From: Aralia elata
Taxonomy: Eukaryota > Streptophyta > Magnoliopsida > Apiales > Araliaceae
Direction: 5' to 3'
Assembly: GCA_034770075.1 (NCBI GenBank)
Contig: CM068382.1
Span: forward strand, 9,318,685-9,382,684
DNA: 64,000 bases
A program made the translations under genes and the position numbers. This document shows positions 27,600 to 40,833 of this stretch, piece by piece; position 1 is the stretch's first letter, and every line of letters begins with the position of its first letter. The notes beneath the pieces were generated by a model. That model was not told where the DNA came from and did no database searches. It worked only from the letters and a program-made list of their open reading frames with translations.

Positions 27600-29816
27600 T
27601 CTATCATTACTACATATATCACCCTCTAGCCTGCACTGCAGCATCACCATCTTAGGCCAGACTCCATCAATCTGCAATAAGCAATAATCCTATTTCATTC
27701 CCATCAAGTTCATTGTGATTGTGAATGAAAGCAAATTGGGATTGTTAATAACCCTAGGATATAGATGAAAATAATTTATGTTTAGTTGAAAATATAAGGG
27801 CAAAGTTGGTATTATAAAAATATTACTTAATCAAGTTTTTTTTCTCCCAATCTTCTCATTTTTGAGAAGAATTTTATTGAAAGAAAGTTAAGCAAGTTTT
27901 TCTTAGCTTTCTTTTATTTTCCTCCAAAGAAAAACTCGAACAGAGGGTGTAAGAGTGTATATTATGTTAAAGTGAAATGACAGTTCTACCAAATCGATTG
28001 GGTAACCCATTTTTTTTAGACTCATGCTATGTATTGCAAAAAAAATTTATCGAATTACGATTGCGACGTATATTAGTACATAAAATTGGGTAGGATCATG
28101 AAATTTGTTTGTTATATTAAATACATTATTAAAATATTATCAACTATAGTTATTCATGTAATTCACAGCAAAAAAATTGACATATAAAGTCGCAAGGTAT
28201 ATTATTTTTTTATTTTTGAATTGCTACAAAGCTTTTTCATGCGTTTATGGAAGAATATACTATCATGAGATAGCTCATCCAGTGAAAAATATAAATAGAA
28301 CCACAAGTAAAAGAAAAATGAGAATAATGTATGATTATGTATCATATGTATTTATATATGCCATTTAAAATGTAGTTTTTCTTATTCAATTGAAATTATT
28401 ACAATTTGATCCCAAAATGTAGGAATTGTTTCAGTCGGACCCCTAATTAGACGTGCACACAAACACTAACAGCCATGCACTCTGTGTCTGCCTATTAATA
28501 ATTTCTCCATATTTGGATTTCTATAGGAACTCTTTATGTAGATTTAAGTTTCATCGTTCTTATATAAACAAATTTTAAGGAGCGATATGAGAGGGCTTAT
28601 ACTTTGTGGCTAAATTGTGCTTTTTAAAATAGTCTTTTGCTTAAAATGTCTAAATTCCACATGATTAATTAGGATGGGAGATGCTAGTTTGATTTCGCAT
28701 ATAAATATTTGCTTATTATACAATTAAATATAAGTTTAGGTACATAGTTTATTTCAACAAGAAATTTTAATCGTAAACATAATATTGATGAAGAAAAAAA
28801 ATCAATCAAAGAACTAAATGAGGGGTAGTGCCACTTTTGAGTAGGACTGCCACTATGAAACGGGGAATCCATTTCTCTACGTACAGTTCATTGAACACTA
28901 TGACACTAATTTTGGTCTAAAATAGAAAGTAATCAAAGAACAAAATGATGAAATCCAATTATGTTTGGACATTAGTATGACCTCTGAGTAAATAATTTTA
29001 TCATTTTAACGCCCGACATTAATTGATTAATGTTTAAGGGTCTTCTTTTTTTCACCTGAAAATGTGTTTCAAATATTATGATATTGATAAGATAAAAACA
29101 CTTTATTAAAATGAAACAGGTAAGAAAAGAAAGGTGATACTTATTAGAATGAAAAGCGACCCAAAATTATTCCGAGGGTTCATGAAGATAACATACTGGA
29201 TTGAATCATATGACTCATTGAAGAATTTAATTATTTAGTAAACCATTTACAGAATACTTTTTAAAGCAAGTTGGTTTATGCTATGATTTTAAAGTCGAGT
29301 CATCATTACTATATATCCTCTCATATAGTGGAGAATTGTCCTATTTTTATAAAGCCTCTTTCTTTGTTTCCTTACTTTTGTGAGTGCCAATTGTGTTCCA
29401 CGTGAAAACCTAATTGATTCGCAAACTCCTAATTAACCATGATTTTAGTATTGATCGAATATCATCAGCTAAAATTCCCCATTTTTTTTAATTTCTGTTA
29501 AATATCATATATATACTTAGATGAAAACTTTATTTCATAATAATAAAGCGTTGAAAATTAAAGCAAAAAATAAATAAAGGCTAAAAACTAAAAATAATAT
29601 GAAATTAGAGTACATAATACAATGTTTTAAATTGTAGGGGTTCATATTTAATTGGAAATATTACAATTTGGTCCAAAAACACGGGCATTACTTTAGTTGG
29701 ACCCCTCATGTTTCTAAAGTATGCATGCATACTGGAGTACTGGACTGACCCTTCATGTTCAAACAGTGGAGAATAATGTGCTGTTTTTCTAGAGAAGCAA
29801 AAGGATTCTTGGTCTG
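27600..29816. other. Intergenic DNA, no gene seen
   Basis: AT-rich. Two related stretches at about 28380-28440 and 29645-29710 share ATTACAATTTG(A/G)TCC, then TTTAGTTGGACCCCT or TTTCAGTCGGACCCCT. That suggests two copies of an uncharacterised short repeat. The last five bases (29812-29816, GTCTG) are the TSD of the next element. Confidence 0.45.
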
Positions 29817-30726
29817 TGTAACACCCCCTTCTCGAAATAGGAAAAGGAGGTCACGTGCAAAACATAACAAACCTCAAAATAAATAAACAGAGCACTAGTA
29901 ACTTTAAAATATTTAATAGTGATAAACTAGTAACTTTAAAATATTTAATAGTGATAAACTATCAATAATGAACTGAATACAATTCTCCAAAAGAAAACAA
30001 AATAGTCAAAACCTAAAATCAAATAAACTTAGATGGTCAAAGGCAACTCTCTCATCACACTAGCCCTGAATCACCCCTGCAAACCTGCCGGAAGAAAAAC
30101 ACAGCATGAGCCAAATGCCCAGTAGAGATATAGATATACAAAAATATACAACTGAAATACGGAAACAACTGAGACAAACTACTGAACAAAGTTGACAAAA
30201 AATATAATTTCTAAAGATCTGAATAGAATATATCTGAATCAACAGAATTAACTAAACAAACAGAAGAGTACAGAAATAATGAACTCAAATATCTAACTCA
30301 ATTAAGTGAACTGAACATAATCAAACAAAAATATCACCATGAATTAATAGGCTGAATCAAATGGCTGAGTGTTATTTCATACCGAGCTCAGAACAAATCA
30401 GAAATATGTCTTGCCACAAAGGCAAGTCAAATAATGTCACATAGACAATCAAATAATGCCACATAGGTAAATCACACATTGGACCGCGAATCCAAATGCA
30501 TGCAAATCGGATAGGTGTGTTTGGCACAACATCACCAATCCGCAGAACAAAAACTAGGGTTAACTAATACGCCTCCCACAACAAAAATACCAAATTGCCC
30601 ACTTCCTCCGGAGCACAAAAATGGAGACGTCGTGGACTGATCACACCGCCACGGAAAGTGTCATGTCTTTCGTGCCGAGACAATATACCTGTGGTACCCC
30701 CACAAGTGGTTATAGCTCATGTATAC

Positions 30727-33335
30727 TGTAAAATCCCGACTTTATGAAATAAAAGTTTATTATTTTCTTTATGATAAATTTTTTATTTTTTTTAAATAGT
30801 AAGGTGCTTAATTGTATAAATGATAGTTAAGGGTGTTATATGCGAATTATCTGATAAACAGTGTATGTCGGGGAATATTCTTTTTGTCGGGAAATATTCT
30901 TTTTGTCGGAGAATATTATATTCGGCACCGTACGACGGCGCCGAAATATTAAAATATTAGTGGGCCCCACAAATGACAAAATTGTCAACGATAGTGGGCC
31001 CCATTGTCAGATACTGAAAGCGACAGTATTTTGTCAACAATATTATCACCGGCAACTGTTGAAATACCCGGTAATAAAAAGAACAGTAAAACGCGTTATT
31101 CCACAGTAGTACGCGGTATTTCACAGGCACATGGTATTGCACAGTATTTTAAATTATTGATTCAATAATTGATAAAGTAGCAATTACACAGTATTTTGAT
31201 TCAATAATTACAATAGCATCCGCATGGTACTTTTTATTATTTATCATAGCACTGTAACTCATATTAATTGTTATGATATTTTAGCATTATTGATGGATTA
31301 AAAGTGGAGTCTAACTTAGGGGTACCTAATTGAAATTTTAAAATTCACATGCTGTGAACTATTGGTTCACATGTGGGAACTATTGGTTCACATGTGGGAA
31401 CTATTAGGGGATGTTATGCAAGATTGATAATACTTGAGGGATTATATTAAAAAGTAGAGGCAAAGATGGAGGTATTAAAGTGTAATAAGTCGAGCCCTTA
31501 TTGTGCAATTAATGAAACTTGGTTTTCCTATAAATAGGAGGGGTTATCTTATGAAATCTTCACACCTTCCTTACTTATACTCCCTCTCTCTCTCTAAATT
31601 TCTTGAGTTCTCTTAGTGTGTTAGGCTATTGTGAGTATTGGTGAGAATACTAATATTGTCCAAGTTAATAAACTTCATAGAAAGCAACATCCAATCACTT
31701 ATTAACGAAGGTAGGGGATATCATTTCTTTCATACTATTATGTAATATCATTTGCTTCCTTGTTCGTAAGTGATATTATACTCAGAAAGGTTGTTATTCA
31801 TTCCGTATTAATTTGTGGGGATAACCTGTCCGTGCGGTATGACGCATGCCTGGTGGATACCCTTTTGTATTCATTCCTTATTATTCTGTGGGAATAACCT
31901 GTATGTACGAGTGTCGTACCTGGTGAATACCCTTTTGTATTCATTCTTTATTATTCTGTGGGAATAACCTGTATGTACGAGTGTCGTACCTGGTGAATAC
32001 CCTTCTGTATTCATTCCTTATTACTCTGTGGGAATAACCTGTATGTACGAGTGTCGTACCTGGTGAATAACCCTTTGTATTAATTATTTATTAACCTGTT
32101 GTGGAAATAATCTGTCTACGCGGATTATCGCATGACGGGTGAAAATCCATTTGCAGTTTCATATATTCTGTTATACTCGTATAACGTATTATTTCTTTTG
32201 TACTCTTTAAGGAATATCTTTTCTTTCACATTTCTCTATTTATGATAAGAAATCTCTGTTTGTTTCCAAAACCTTATTTTAAATGGTGAAAATCCTTTAA
32301 AATTTGTTGAATATCCTTAATAGTTTGTGCTTCATCTAATATCTTTTCACCTGAATCTTTCTATTTCGTTTGATACGATATAGTTGAATCGTAAATTTTA
32401 TTTTTGAATATCATTCTTGAATTTGACTCCACAATTTGGTCATCATGTTGGCAATTTGGTCAACCATCGATACTGGATAAATTAAACATTTATTCTTATT
32501 CTTGATCTCACTGTATTCATTTTATATCATTGTCATCATCCTCATCCTTAAATTGTGGTGATAGTTCTCTTTGGCCCGTAGTGCAAAGATGAACTGGCGT
32601 GACATGATTTTGACCAAACTGTGTATTGGTATTATCATGACTTTTGATGTTACAAACAAAGGCGTATGGTGAAAGTTCTCTTTGGCCCATAGTGCAAAGA
32701 TGAACTGGCGTTTGGCATGATCATGACCGGTGATGTTACAAATAAATATCTTTGTCACATAGTGCAAAGAGAGGCTGTTGAATATAAATTGTTGATTTGG
32801 ATGTTCATAAACAGGAACTGTTGATTGGTGTTACAGGGATAAAATATTGGTGGTGATCCTTTAACTTATAGAAGATGGTAGACATTATAATCTGCTTGAT
32901 TCTTTTAATGGATTATTCGTTCCGCTGCAGTTGTTGTTATTGAACAATTATAATATCTTTAAATCTTTGATTTATTTTGGGTGAAGACTAAAGATAATTT
33001 TTATTCTTCATTATCTTAGTCATGATATTTCTTACTGGGCTATTGGTGCTCACCCTTTTCCTTTTTGTTCCATTGTTCTCCTCAGGAAAAGAGAGTGTAG
33101 CGGGGACTAGCCGGGGAATGGAGTGATGGTCCGAGATAATAGAAGTGTCTCAATACCTTACTATTAGTGTGACAATAAGTGTATTGAGAATTTAAGATGT
33201 ATTTGTATTGTGTTGTCGTATTTTGCACGACACTTAATATTTGTAAATGGGAAAATTCGTATTTGTAATTGTATTTTGTGGAATGTTATTGGCGACTCAA
33301 AATGGGTTGTATGGACCTATTTTGGGGGCGTCACA
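30727..33335 (+). repeat. 5' LTR of the chromovirus
   Basis: TGTAAAATCCCG ... GGGGGCGTCACA. U3 has three copies of a 20-bp motif around ATATTCTTTTTGTCGG (30870-30915) and a duplicated GGTTCACATGTGGGAACTAT (31363-31403). A TATA box CTATAAATAG lies at 31528-31537. Downstream is a five-unit ~70-bp array (31796-32150) and a 111-bp duplication starting AGTTCTCTTTGGCCC (32562 and 32673). Small frames in the LTR are not genes. Confidence 0.95.
31796..32150 (+). repeat. Five ~70-bp tandem units in the 5' LTR; the central three carry stem-loops
   Basis: Units start near 31796, 31869, 31939, 32009 and 32079. Each reads roughly ATTCATTCcTTATT, then TGGGAATAACCTGT, then a hairpin, then CTGGTGAATACCC. 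The three central units contain GTACGAGTGTCGTAC, a perfect 6-bp inverted repeat around a 3-base loop. The outer two have diverged forms (GCGGTATGACGCATGC; GCGGATTATCGCATG). The array lies about 260 bp downstream of the TATA box, so it should be transcribed into the element RNA leader. Confidence 0.9.
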
Positions 33336-33336
33336 G

Positions 33337-33350
33337 TTAGTATCAGAGCT
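33337..33350 (+). other. Primer-binding site (initiator-Met-tRNA type)
   Basis: TTAGTATCAGAGCT follows the 5' LTR end after one base. It matches the common plant gypsy primer site TGGTATCAGAGC (complement of tRNA-iMet 3' end) apart from the first bases. Confidence 0.8.
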
Positions 33351-33535
33351 TAGGGATATGATCTCTGGTAGAGATCTGGGATTAGAACTAGGAGGGGAGA
33401 GACGAGTAAAATCCTTCGCTAGTGTGTCCTACCTAAGCTATTTTTTAGTTATTTAAGTAATTGGTTTGGTTATAGGGACAAGATGTTGCATGTCTATTTC
33501 TTTAACTAATATTTGTTTTGTGATCACATTTCAGA

Positions 33536-36070
33536 ATGGCATCTGAAAACCAAGAGATTCACTATGAGACCATTGTGGCTGAAAACCAGGAAGCTACAAA
33601 TAATTCGGGTGCAAACTCAGAACATCATGATGTTAATCATGATACTAACAACCGGATGAATGATGAACTTTTTAGGAACTTCATGCAATACCTGCAGAAC
33701 CAGGAGAGAAGAGCTCCTGTCTACAATACTGGCAGAAACGCTGATAATGTACGGATGGTCACTGTCAAGCAGTTCAAAGAATTGGGACCACCTGAATTTT
33801 TCGGCAAGCCAGATCCACTCAAGGCAGAGGCATGGCTTAAACAATTAACAAAGATATTTGATGTACTGCGTTGCACGGATGACCAAAAGGCTCCTTTTGC
33901 CACCTTTATGTTACGAGGAGAAGCGGATCATTGGTGGGAATCTGTGAAACGTACCCATCATTCGGCACTCGAGATGTCTTGGGTCGAGTTCCAGGAATTA
34001 TTTAACGAGAAGTATTTCCCGGAAAGTATTCGTCATATGAAGGAGGTAGAATTCATCAAACTGGAACAGAACAACATGACGGTGTCACAGTACGAAGCCA
34101 AGTTCGCCGAGCTGTCGCGTTTTGCATCCCATTTGGTGGACACTGAGAAACGGATGACACGAATGTTCCTACGAGGTTTGAAACCAGAGATTCGCCAATA
34201 TCTCGTTTCTCATAAAATTTGTATATACGCAGATGCTGTGGATAGGGCTCAATTAGTGGAGCAGGAAAGAGGACTACTACAACCAGGGAGCAACACCCAA
34301 CCACGAGAGCAAAATCACGGTAATAATCGTAATGGTGGCAGCAATTATCGAAATAATGATAATCAACGAGGAGGGAATCACAACACCGGAAATGGTAACC
34401 ACTTCGGTGGTAATCCTGGCCCCGATAACAGAAGGAGTGAGTCAAGTGGCAACAATTCTAAGAAGAGGAGATTCAACAACCATGGAAAGGCACCAACGTC
34501 AGCACCAGCACCAGTACCAGTTTCGAAGGAAGGAGAACGACCACCTGTTAGATGTTTCAGGTGTGGGAAGGAAGGACACATCAGTCCAAATTGTACACAA
34601 TCGCCATCCCAAGTATGTTATAATTGTGGAAATGAAGGCCATATAGCTCGCTTTTGTCATGCAGCGAAGTCAAGTCCAGCTGCAATGATGACACCGAAGG
34701 CGGTCACGGACAAATCAAAGTCTGTGGTTCAAGGGAGAGCTTTTGTCGTGACGTCACAAAAAGCGCAGAATCCGAACGAGGTTATTACGGGTAAACTACT
34801 TATTAACTCTTGTGAAGTCTATGCCTTATTAGATACTGGTTCTACCCATTCTTTTATTTCACCAACATGTGCTCAACGCCTGAATTTGACTCCTGGAAAA
34901 TTAGATTTTGACTTATCTGTTGAAACACCATTAGCACAAACATTCGTTACATCTATAGTCTATAAATCTTGCTTTGTTCAAATCGGCACCCTCACATTAC
35001 CTGTTGATCTTATCTCCTTGAACATGCATGAATTTGATGTGATTTTGGGAATTGATTGGTTAACTGCTCATCATGCTAAAATTGATTGCTTTCGTAAGGT
35101 CATTAGTTTTCATATTCCTAATCAACCTATTATGCTAATTCAAGCAACCAAACCATTGAAATCAATAACCATCATTTCTAGTCACAAAGCTATTCGTTTA
35201 TTGAAAAACGGATGTCAAGCCTTCTTAGCCCATGTAACGGATTTAAATAAAAGTACGTCAGATTTGAAAAATATTTCTGTGGTTAATGAGTTCCCTGATG
35301 TATTTCCCGAAGAACTTCCTGGCCTACCTCCAGACCGTGAAATTGAATTTTGTATCGACCTTGAACCCGGTACGAAACCTATTTCCAAAACTCCATATCG
35401 AATGGCTCCTATTGAACTTCAAGAGTTAAAAGTCCAACTACAGGAGTTGTTAGACAGCGGTTTCATACGTCCGAGTACATCGCCTTGGGGTGCTCCTGTT
35501 TTATTCGTAAAGAAGAAGGACGGGAGTATGAGACTTTGCATTGACTATCGGGAGTTAAACCATGTCACCATCAAAAATAGGTACCCGTTACCTCGCATTG
35601 ATGATCTGTTCGACCAGTTACAAGGTGCTCAGTTCTTTTCAAAGATCGACCTCCGTTCTGGTTATCATCAGTTAAAAGTTAAAGCTGATGACATTCCAAA
35701 GACTGCCTTCAGAACTCGATACGGGCATTATGAATTCCTAGTCATGTCTTTTGGATTGACTAATGCTCCTGCTGCTTTCATGGATATGATGAACCGGATA
35801 TTCAAGGACTATTTGGATCATTTCGTGGTTGTCTTCATTGATGACATTCTCATATATTCTAAAAGTCGTGAAGATCATGAGCAACACTTGAGGCTGATAC
35901 TTCAAAAGCTTCGTGAGAACAAGTTATATGCTAAGTTAAAGAAATGTGAATTCTGGCTTGAGGAAGTTGCATTCCTTGGTCACTTGGTTTCTAAACAAGG
36001 AATCTCGGTGGATCCAGCGAAGATTGAAGCAGTATCAAATTGGGAACAACCTAAGTCAGCAACCGAAGTA
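33536..36070 (+). CDS. gag-pol: Chromovirus gag-pol, first part: gag, zinc knuckles, protease, reverse transcriptase
   Basis: Starts [11 protein letters not shown]. The retrotransposon gag core spans about residues 75-250 ([41 protein letters not shown]). An Asn/Gly-rich linker leads to two CCHC knuckles, [14 protein letters not shown] from 340 and [14 protein letters not shown] from 361. The aspartic protease has [12 protein letters not shown] with Asp433. RT includes [39 protein letters not shown], the active site FIDD at residues 767-770 (35834-35845) and [10 protein letters not shown]. From 36071 one extra base shifts the frame. The open frame runs on meaninglessly to 36367, while the homologous reading continues in frame 3. 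This is a retroelement polyprotein, not a host gene. Confidence 0.93.
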
Positions 36071-36073
36071 ACG

Positions 36074-37514
36074 AAGCTTTCTGGGTCTAGCTGGTTATTA
36101 TCGGAGATTCGTAGAAGGATTTTCTCGAATAGCCATTCCATTAACTCAACTGACTCGGAAAAGCACAACATTCAAATGGAGCGAAGAATGCGAGAAGAGT
36201 TTTCAAGAACTCAAAAGAAGGCTCATTTCAGCACCTGTATTGGCAATACCATCAGGATCGAAAGGATTTGTCATCTACAGCGACGCTTCAGGCAAAGGAC
36301 TAGGTTGTGTTCTCATGCAACATGGGAAGGTTATAGCCTATGCATCTCGGCAACTCAAGGAATATGAGAGGAATTATCCTACTCATGATCTAGAGTTGGC
36401 AGCAGTCATTTTCGCGTTGAAGATTTGGAGACATTACTTGTATGGAGAGAAAGTGGAGATCTATACAGACCACAAAAGTCTCAAATATTTCTTCACCCAG
36501 AAGGAACTCAACATGCGACAACGGCGTTGGCTCGAGCTGTTGAAAGATTACGACCATACCATCCAATACCATCCTGGAAAGGCGAACGTAGTAGCTGACA
36601 CATTGAGTAGAAGATCATATGCAAGCACGAGTGCATTACTGACATCGCAAAGGCTCATCTTGTATGATTTACAAAGGATGGAGATAGAGTTAAAGGCTCC
36701 AGGAACCCATGTGAAGATCGCACATATACAGGTAGAATCGACTTTAATCGACAAAATTAAAGCTGCTCAAGTTACAGACCTGGAGTTGGTGAATATGAAG
36801 AAAAAGGTACAAGAAGGTGCTATTCCAGAAGCAAGAGTCGACGAAGACGGAATACTTCGAGTCAACTCTAGACTGTGTGTTCCTAACGACCCTGACTTGA
36901 AATACAAAATCATGATGGAGGCACACAACACACCATTTGCAATCCACCCGGGAAGTACCAAAATGTATCATGATCTTCGACATACATTTTGGTGGAGCAA
37001 TATGAAGAGAGAGATTGCAGAGTTTATTGCAAGATGTTTAACTTGTCAACGTGTCAAGGCAGAGCATCAAGTACCAAGGGGTCCATTGCAACCACTTGAG
37101 ATTCTAGAATGGAAGTGGGAACACATCAACATGGATTTCGTGACAGGTCTTCCCAAGGTTTCTCAAGGCTTAGACGCAATTTGGGTCATTATAGATAGAT
37201 TGACCAAGTCTGCTCATTTCTTGCCTATACGAGAAAACTATTCACTTGAGCGTCTTGCTAGTATGTATATAAGCGAGATTATCAGATTGCATGGCATGCC
37301 AGTATCCATCGTTTCTGATCGAGATCCTAGGTTCACTTCACGATTTTGGGTAAGCTTGCAAAAAGCTATGGGCACTGAATTACGATTCAGTTCTGCATAC
37401 CATCCCCAAACAGATGGGCAATCGGAAAGGACTATTCAAACCCTTGAAGATCTATTAAGACTCTGCGTGCTAGACTTCAAAGGAAGTTGGGACAAATACT
37501 TGCCATTGATGTAA
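36074..37514 (+). pseudogene. Chromovirus pol, second part: RT connection, RNase H and integrase, ended by a premature stop
   Basis: Frame 3 continues from the shifted RT end ([11 protein letters not shown]). RNase H begins [18 protein letters not shown] near 36267, with [20 protein letters not shown]. The integrase zinc-binding region is [17 protein letters not shown] ... [11 protein letters not shown]. The catalytic core has Asp at 37134 (NMDFVTGL), Asp at 37317 (SDRDPRF) and Glu at 37425 ([10 protein letters not shown]), the D...D-35-E pattern. The stop TAA at 37512-37514 interrupts LPLM just before FSYNNSYQAS, where the family has Glu. There is no ATG of its own after the frameshift that makes sense, so this part depends on upstream translation. 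Confidence 0.9.
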
Positions 37515-38210
37515 TTCTCTTACAATAACAGTTATCAAGCAAGTATAGGCATGGCTCCCTTCGAGGCGCTGTATGGACGAAGGTGTCGATCTCCAGCATG
37601 TTGGGATGAAGTAGGTGAGGCAAAATTATTGGGACCCGATTTGATACGTATGACTACGGAAAAGATCCAAATGATCCGGCAACGTATACAAACAGCTCAA
37701 GATCAACAAAAGAGTTATGCCGATCTTCATCGAAGAGACGAGGAATTCAGTGTCGGAGATCATGTATTTTTACGTGTTGCCCCGTGGAAAGGTGTTACGC
37801 GATTCGGAAAGAGAGGAAAGCTTAACCCTCGATTTATCGGTCCATTTGAAATCCTCGACCGAGTAGGAGCTGTGGCCTACAGACTCGCCTTACCGGCAAG
37901 CATGTCTCGTGTTCATAATGTTTTTCACATATCCATGCTACGTAAATATGTGAAAGATCCAAACCACATTATTGAGTTAGAACTAGACGAGATAGCAGAG
38001 GATTTGACGTACGAAGAGATACCTGTCAAGGTCTTGGATAAAAAGGAACAGATTCTACGATCAAAGATTATACCTCAAGTCAAAGTTTTATGGAGAAACC
38101 ATGATGTTGAGGAAATGACCTGGGAGTTAGAATCTGAAATGAGAGCAAGGTATCATCACCTCTTCGAAATGCCAGGTACGTACGTCAATTTCGAGGACGA
38201 AATTTCATAA
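37515..38210 (+). pseudogene. Chromovirus pol, third part: integrase C-terminus and chromodomain-like tail
   Basis: Same frame as the part before the stop. It reads MAPFEALYGRRCRSP and RVAPWKGVTRFGKRGKLNPR, then the GPFEIL ... YRLALP module and HNVFHISMLRKYV. Near the end, residues around KVLDKKEQILRSK and QVKVLWRNHDVEEMTWELE form the chromodomain-like tail that is thought to direct chromovirus integration. It ends at TAA, 38208-38210, overlapping the polypurine tract. The same tail, degraded, is seen at 2287-2398. Confidence 0.9.
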
Positions 38211-38220
38211 GGAGGGGAGA
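38209..38220 (+). other. Polypurine tract of the chromovirus
   Basis: AAGGAGGGGAGA lies one base before the 3' LTR start TGTAAGATCCCG. It is the priming site for plus-strand DNA synthesis in LTR elements. Confidence 0.9.
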
Positions 38221-38221
38221 T

Positions 38222-40833
38222 TGTAAGATCCCGACTTTATGAAATAAAAGTTTATTATTTTCTTTATGATAAATTTTTTATTTTTTTTAAATAGTAAGGT
38301 GCTTAATTGTATAAATGATAGTTAAGGGTGTTATATGCGAATTATCTGATAAACAGTGTATGTCGGGGAATATTCTTTTTGTCGGGAAATATTCTTTTTG
38401 TCGGAGAATATTATATTCGGCACCGTACGACGGCGCCGAAATATCAAAATATTAGTGGGCCCCACAAATGACAAAATTGTCAACGATAGTGGGCCCCATT
38501 GTCAGATACTGAAAGCGACAGTATTTTGTCAACAGTATTATCACCGGCAACTGTTGAAATACCCGGTAATAAAAAGAACAGTAAAACGCGTTATTCCACA
38601 GTAGTACGCGGTATTTCACAGGCACACGGTATTGCACAGTATTTTAAATTATTGATTCAATAATTGATAAAGTAGCAATTACACAGTATTTTGATTCAAT
38701 AATTACAATAGCATCCGCATGGTACTTTTTATTATTTATCATAGCACTGTAACTCATATTAATTGTTATGATATTTTAGCATTATTGATGGATTAAAAGT
38801 GGAGTCTAACTTAGGGGTACCTAATTGAAATTTTAAAATTCACATGCTGTGAACTATTGGTTCACATGTGGGAACTATTGGTTCACATGTGGGAACTATT
38901 AGGGGATGTTATGCAAGATTGATAATACTTGAGGGATTATATTAAAAAGTAGAGGCAAAGATGGAGGTATTAAAGTGTAATAAGTCGAGCCCTTATTGTG
39001 CAATTAATGAAACTTGGTTTTCCTATAAATAGGAGGGGTTATCTTATGAAATCTTCACACCTTCCTTACTTATACTCCCTCTCTCTCTCTCTCTCAATTT
39101 CTTGAGTTCTCTTAGTGTGCTAGGCTATTGTGAGTATTGGTGAGAATACTAATATTGTCCAAGTTAATAAACTTCATAGAAAGCAACATCCAATCACTTA
39201 TTAACGAAGGTAGGGGATATCATTTCTTTCATACTCTTATGTAATATCATTTGCTTCCTTGTTCGTAAGTGATATTATACTCAGAAAGGTTGTTATTCAT
39301 TCCGTATTAATTTGTGGGGATAACCTGTCCGTGCGGTATGACGCATGCCTGGTGGATACCCTTTTGTATTCATTCCTTATTATTCTGTGGGAATAACCTG
39401 TATGTACGAGTGTCGTACCTGGTGAATACCCTTTTGTATTCATTCTTTATTATTCTGTGGGAATAACCTGTATGTACGAGTGTCGTACCTGGTGAATACC
39501 CTTCTGTATTCATTCCTTATTACTCTGTGGGAATAACCTGTATGTACGAGTGTCGTACCTGGTGAATAACCCTTTGTATTAATTATTTATTAACCTGTTG
39601 TGGAAATAATCTGTCTACGCGGATTATCGCATGACGGGTGAAAATCCATTTGCAGTTTCATATATTCTGTTATACTCGTATAACGTATTATTTCTTTTGT
39701 ACTCTTTAAGGAATATCTTTTCTTTCACATTTCTCTATTTATGATAAGAAATCTCTGTTTGTTTCCAAAACCTTATTTTAAATGGTGAAAATCCTTTAAA
39801 ATTTGTTGAATATCCTTAATAGTTTGTGCTTCATCTAATATCTTTTCACCTGAATCTTTCTATTTCGTTTGATACGATATAGTTGAATCGTAAATTTTAT
39901 TTTTGAATATCATTCTTGAATTTGACTCCACAATTTGGTCATCATGTTGGCAATTTGGTCAACCATCGATACTGGATAAATTAAACATTTATTCTTATTC
40001 TTGATCTCACTGTATTCATTTTATATCATTGTCATCATCCTCATCCTTAAATTGTGGTGATAGTTTTCTTTGGCCCGTAGTGCAAAGATGAACTGGCGTG
40101 ACATGATTTTGACCAAACTGTGTATTGGTATTATCATGACTTTTGATGTTACAAACAAAGGCGTATGGTGAAAGTTCTCTTTGGCCCGTAGTGCAAAGAT
40201 GAACTGGCGTTTGGCATGATCATGACCGGTGATGTTACAAATAAATATCTTTGTCACATAGTGCAAAGAGAGGCTGTTGAATATAAATTGTTGATTTGGA
40301 TGTTCATAAACACGAACTGTTGATTGGTGTTACAGGGATAAAATATTGGTGGTGATCCTTTAACTTATAGAAGATGGTAGACATTATAATCTGCTTGATT
40401 CTTTTAATGGATTATTCGTTCCGCTGCAGTTGTTGTTATTGAACAATTATAATATCTTTAAATCTCTGATTTATTTTGGTTGAAGACTAAAGATAATTTT
40501 TATTCTTCATTATCTTAGTCATGATATTTCTTACTGGGCTATTGGTGCTCACCCTTTTCCTTTTTGTTCCATTGTTCTCCTCAGGAAAAGAGAGTGTAGC
40601 GGGGACTAGCCGGGGAATGGAGTGATGGTCCGAGATAATAGAAGTGTCTCATACCTTACTATTAGTGTGACAATAAGTGTATTGAGAATTTAAGATGTAT
40701 TTGTATTGTGTTGTCGTATTTTGCACGACACTTAATATTTGTAAATGGGAAAATTCGTATTTGTAATTGTATTTTGTGGAATGTTATTGGCGACTCAAAA
40801 TGGGTTGTATGGACCTATTTTGGGGGCATCACA
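38222..40833 (+). repeat. 3' LTR of the chromovirus
   Basis: Near-identical to 30727-33335 and carries the same five-unit array (39295-39648). Differences seen by eye include TGTAAG for TGTAAA at the start, a longer CT run near 39080, GTCTCATACC for GTCTCAATACC near 40648, and GGGGGCATCACA for GGGGGCGTCACA at the end. Confidence 0.95.

Larger units (their letters stand above)
30727..40833 (+). mobile_element. Near-intact Ty3/gypsy chromovirus (Tekay/Del-like), 10.1 kb
   Basis: Complete structure: TSD TATAC (30722-30726 and 40834-40838); LTRs 30727-33335 (2,609 bp) and 38222-40833 (2,612 bp); primer-binding site just after the 5' LTR; gag-pol 33536-38210; polypurine tract 38209-38220. The LTRs differ by only about a dozen to fifteen substitutions and two small indels by eye, so insertion is recent. 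Domain order gag, zinc knuckles, protease, RT, RNase H, integrase, C-terminal chromodomain-like tail is that of chromoviruses. Two lesions interrupt the polyprotein: a one-base insertion near 36071-36073 and a stop at 37512-37514. It sits within the solo LTR of family X. Confidence 0.96.

Noticed and set aside
30861..31142. 82- and 61-codon open frames, repeated identically at 38356-38637.
   Set aside because: They are in the U3 parts of the two LTRs of the chromovirus. Duplication reflects LTR identity, not a gene family.
31796..32150. Regular ~70-bp repeats resembling a CRISPR array.
   Set aside because: Units are contiguous tandem repeats without unique spacers, lie inside a plant LTR and occur in both LTRs.
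33247..33456. 69-codon frame across the end of the 5' LTR.
   Set aside because: It spans the LTR terminus and primer-binding site, so it cannot be a conserved protein.
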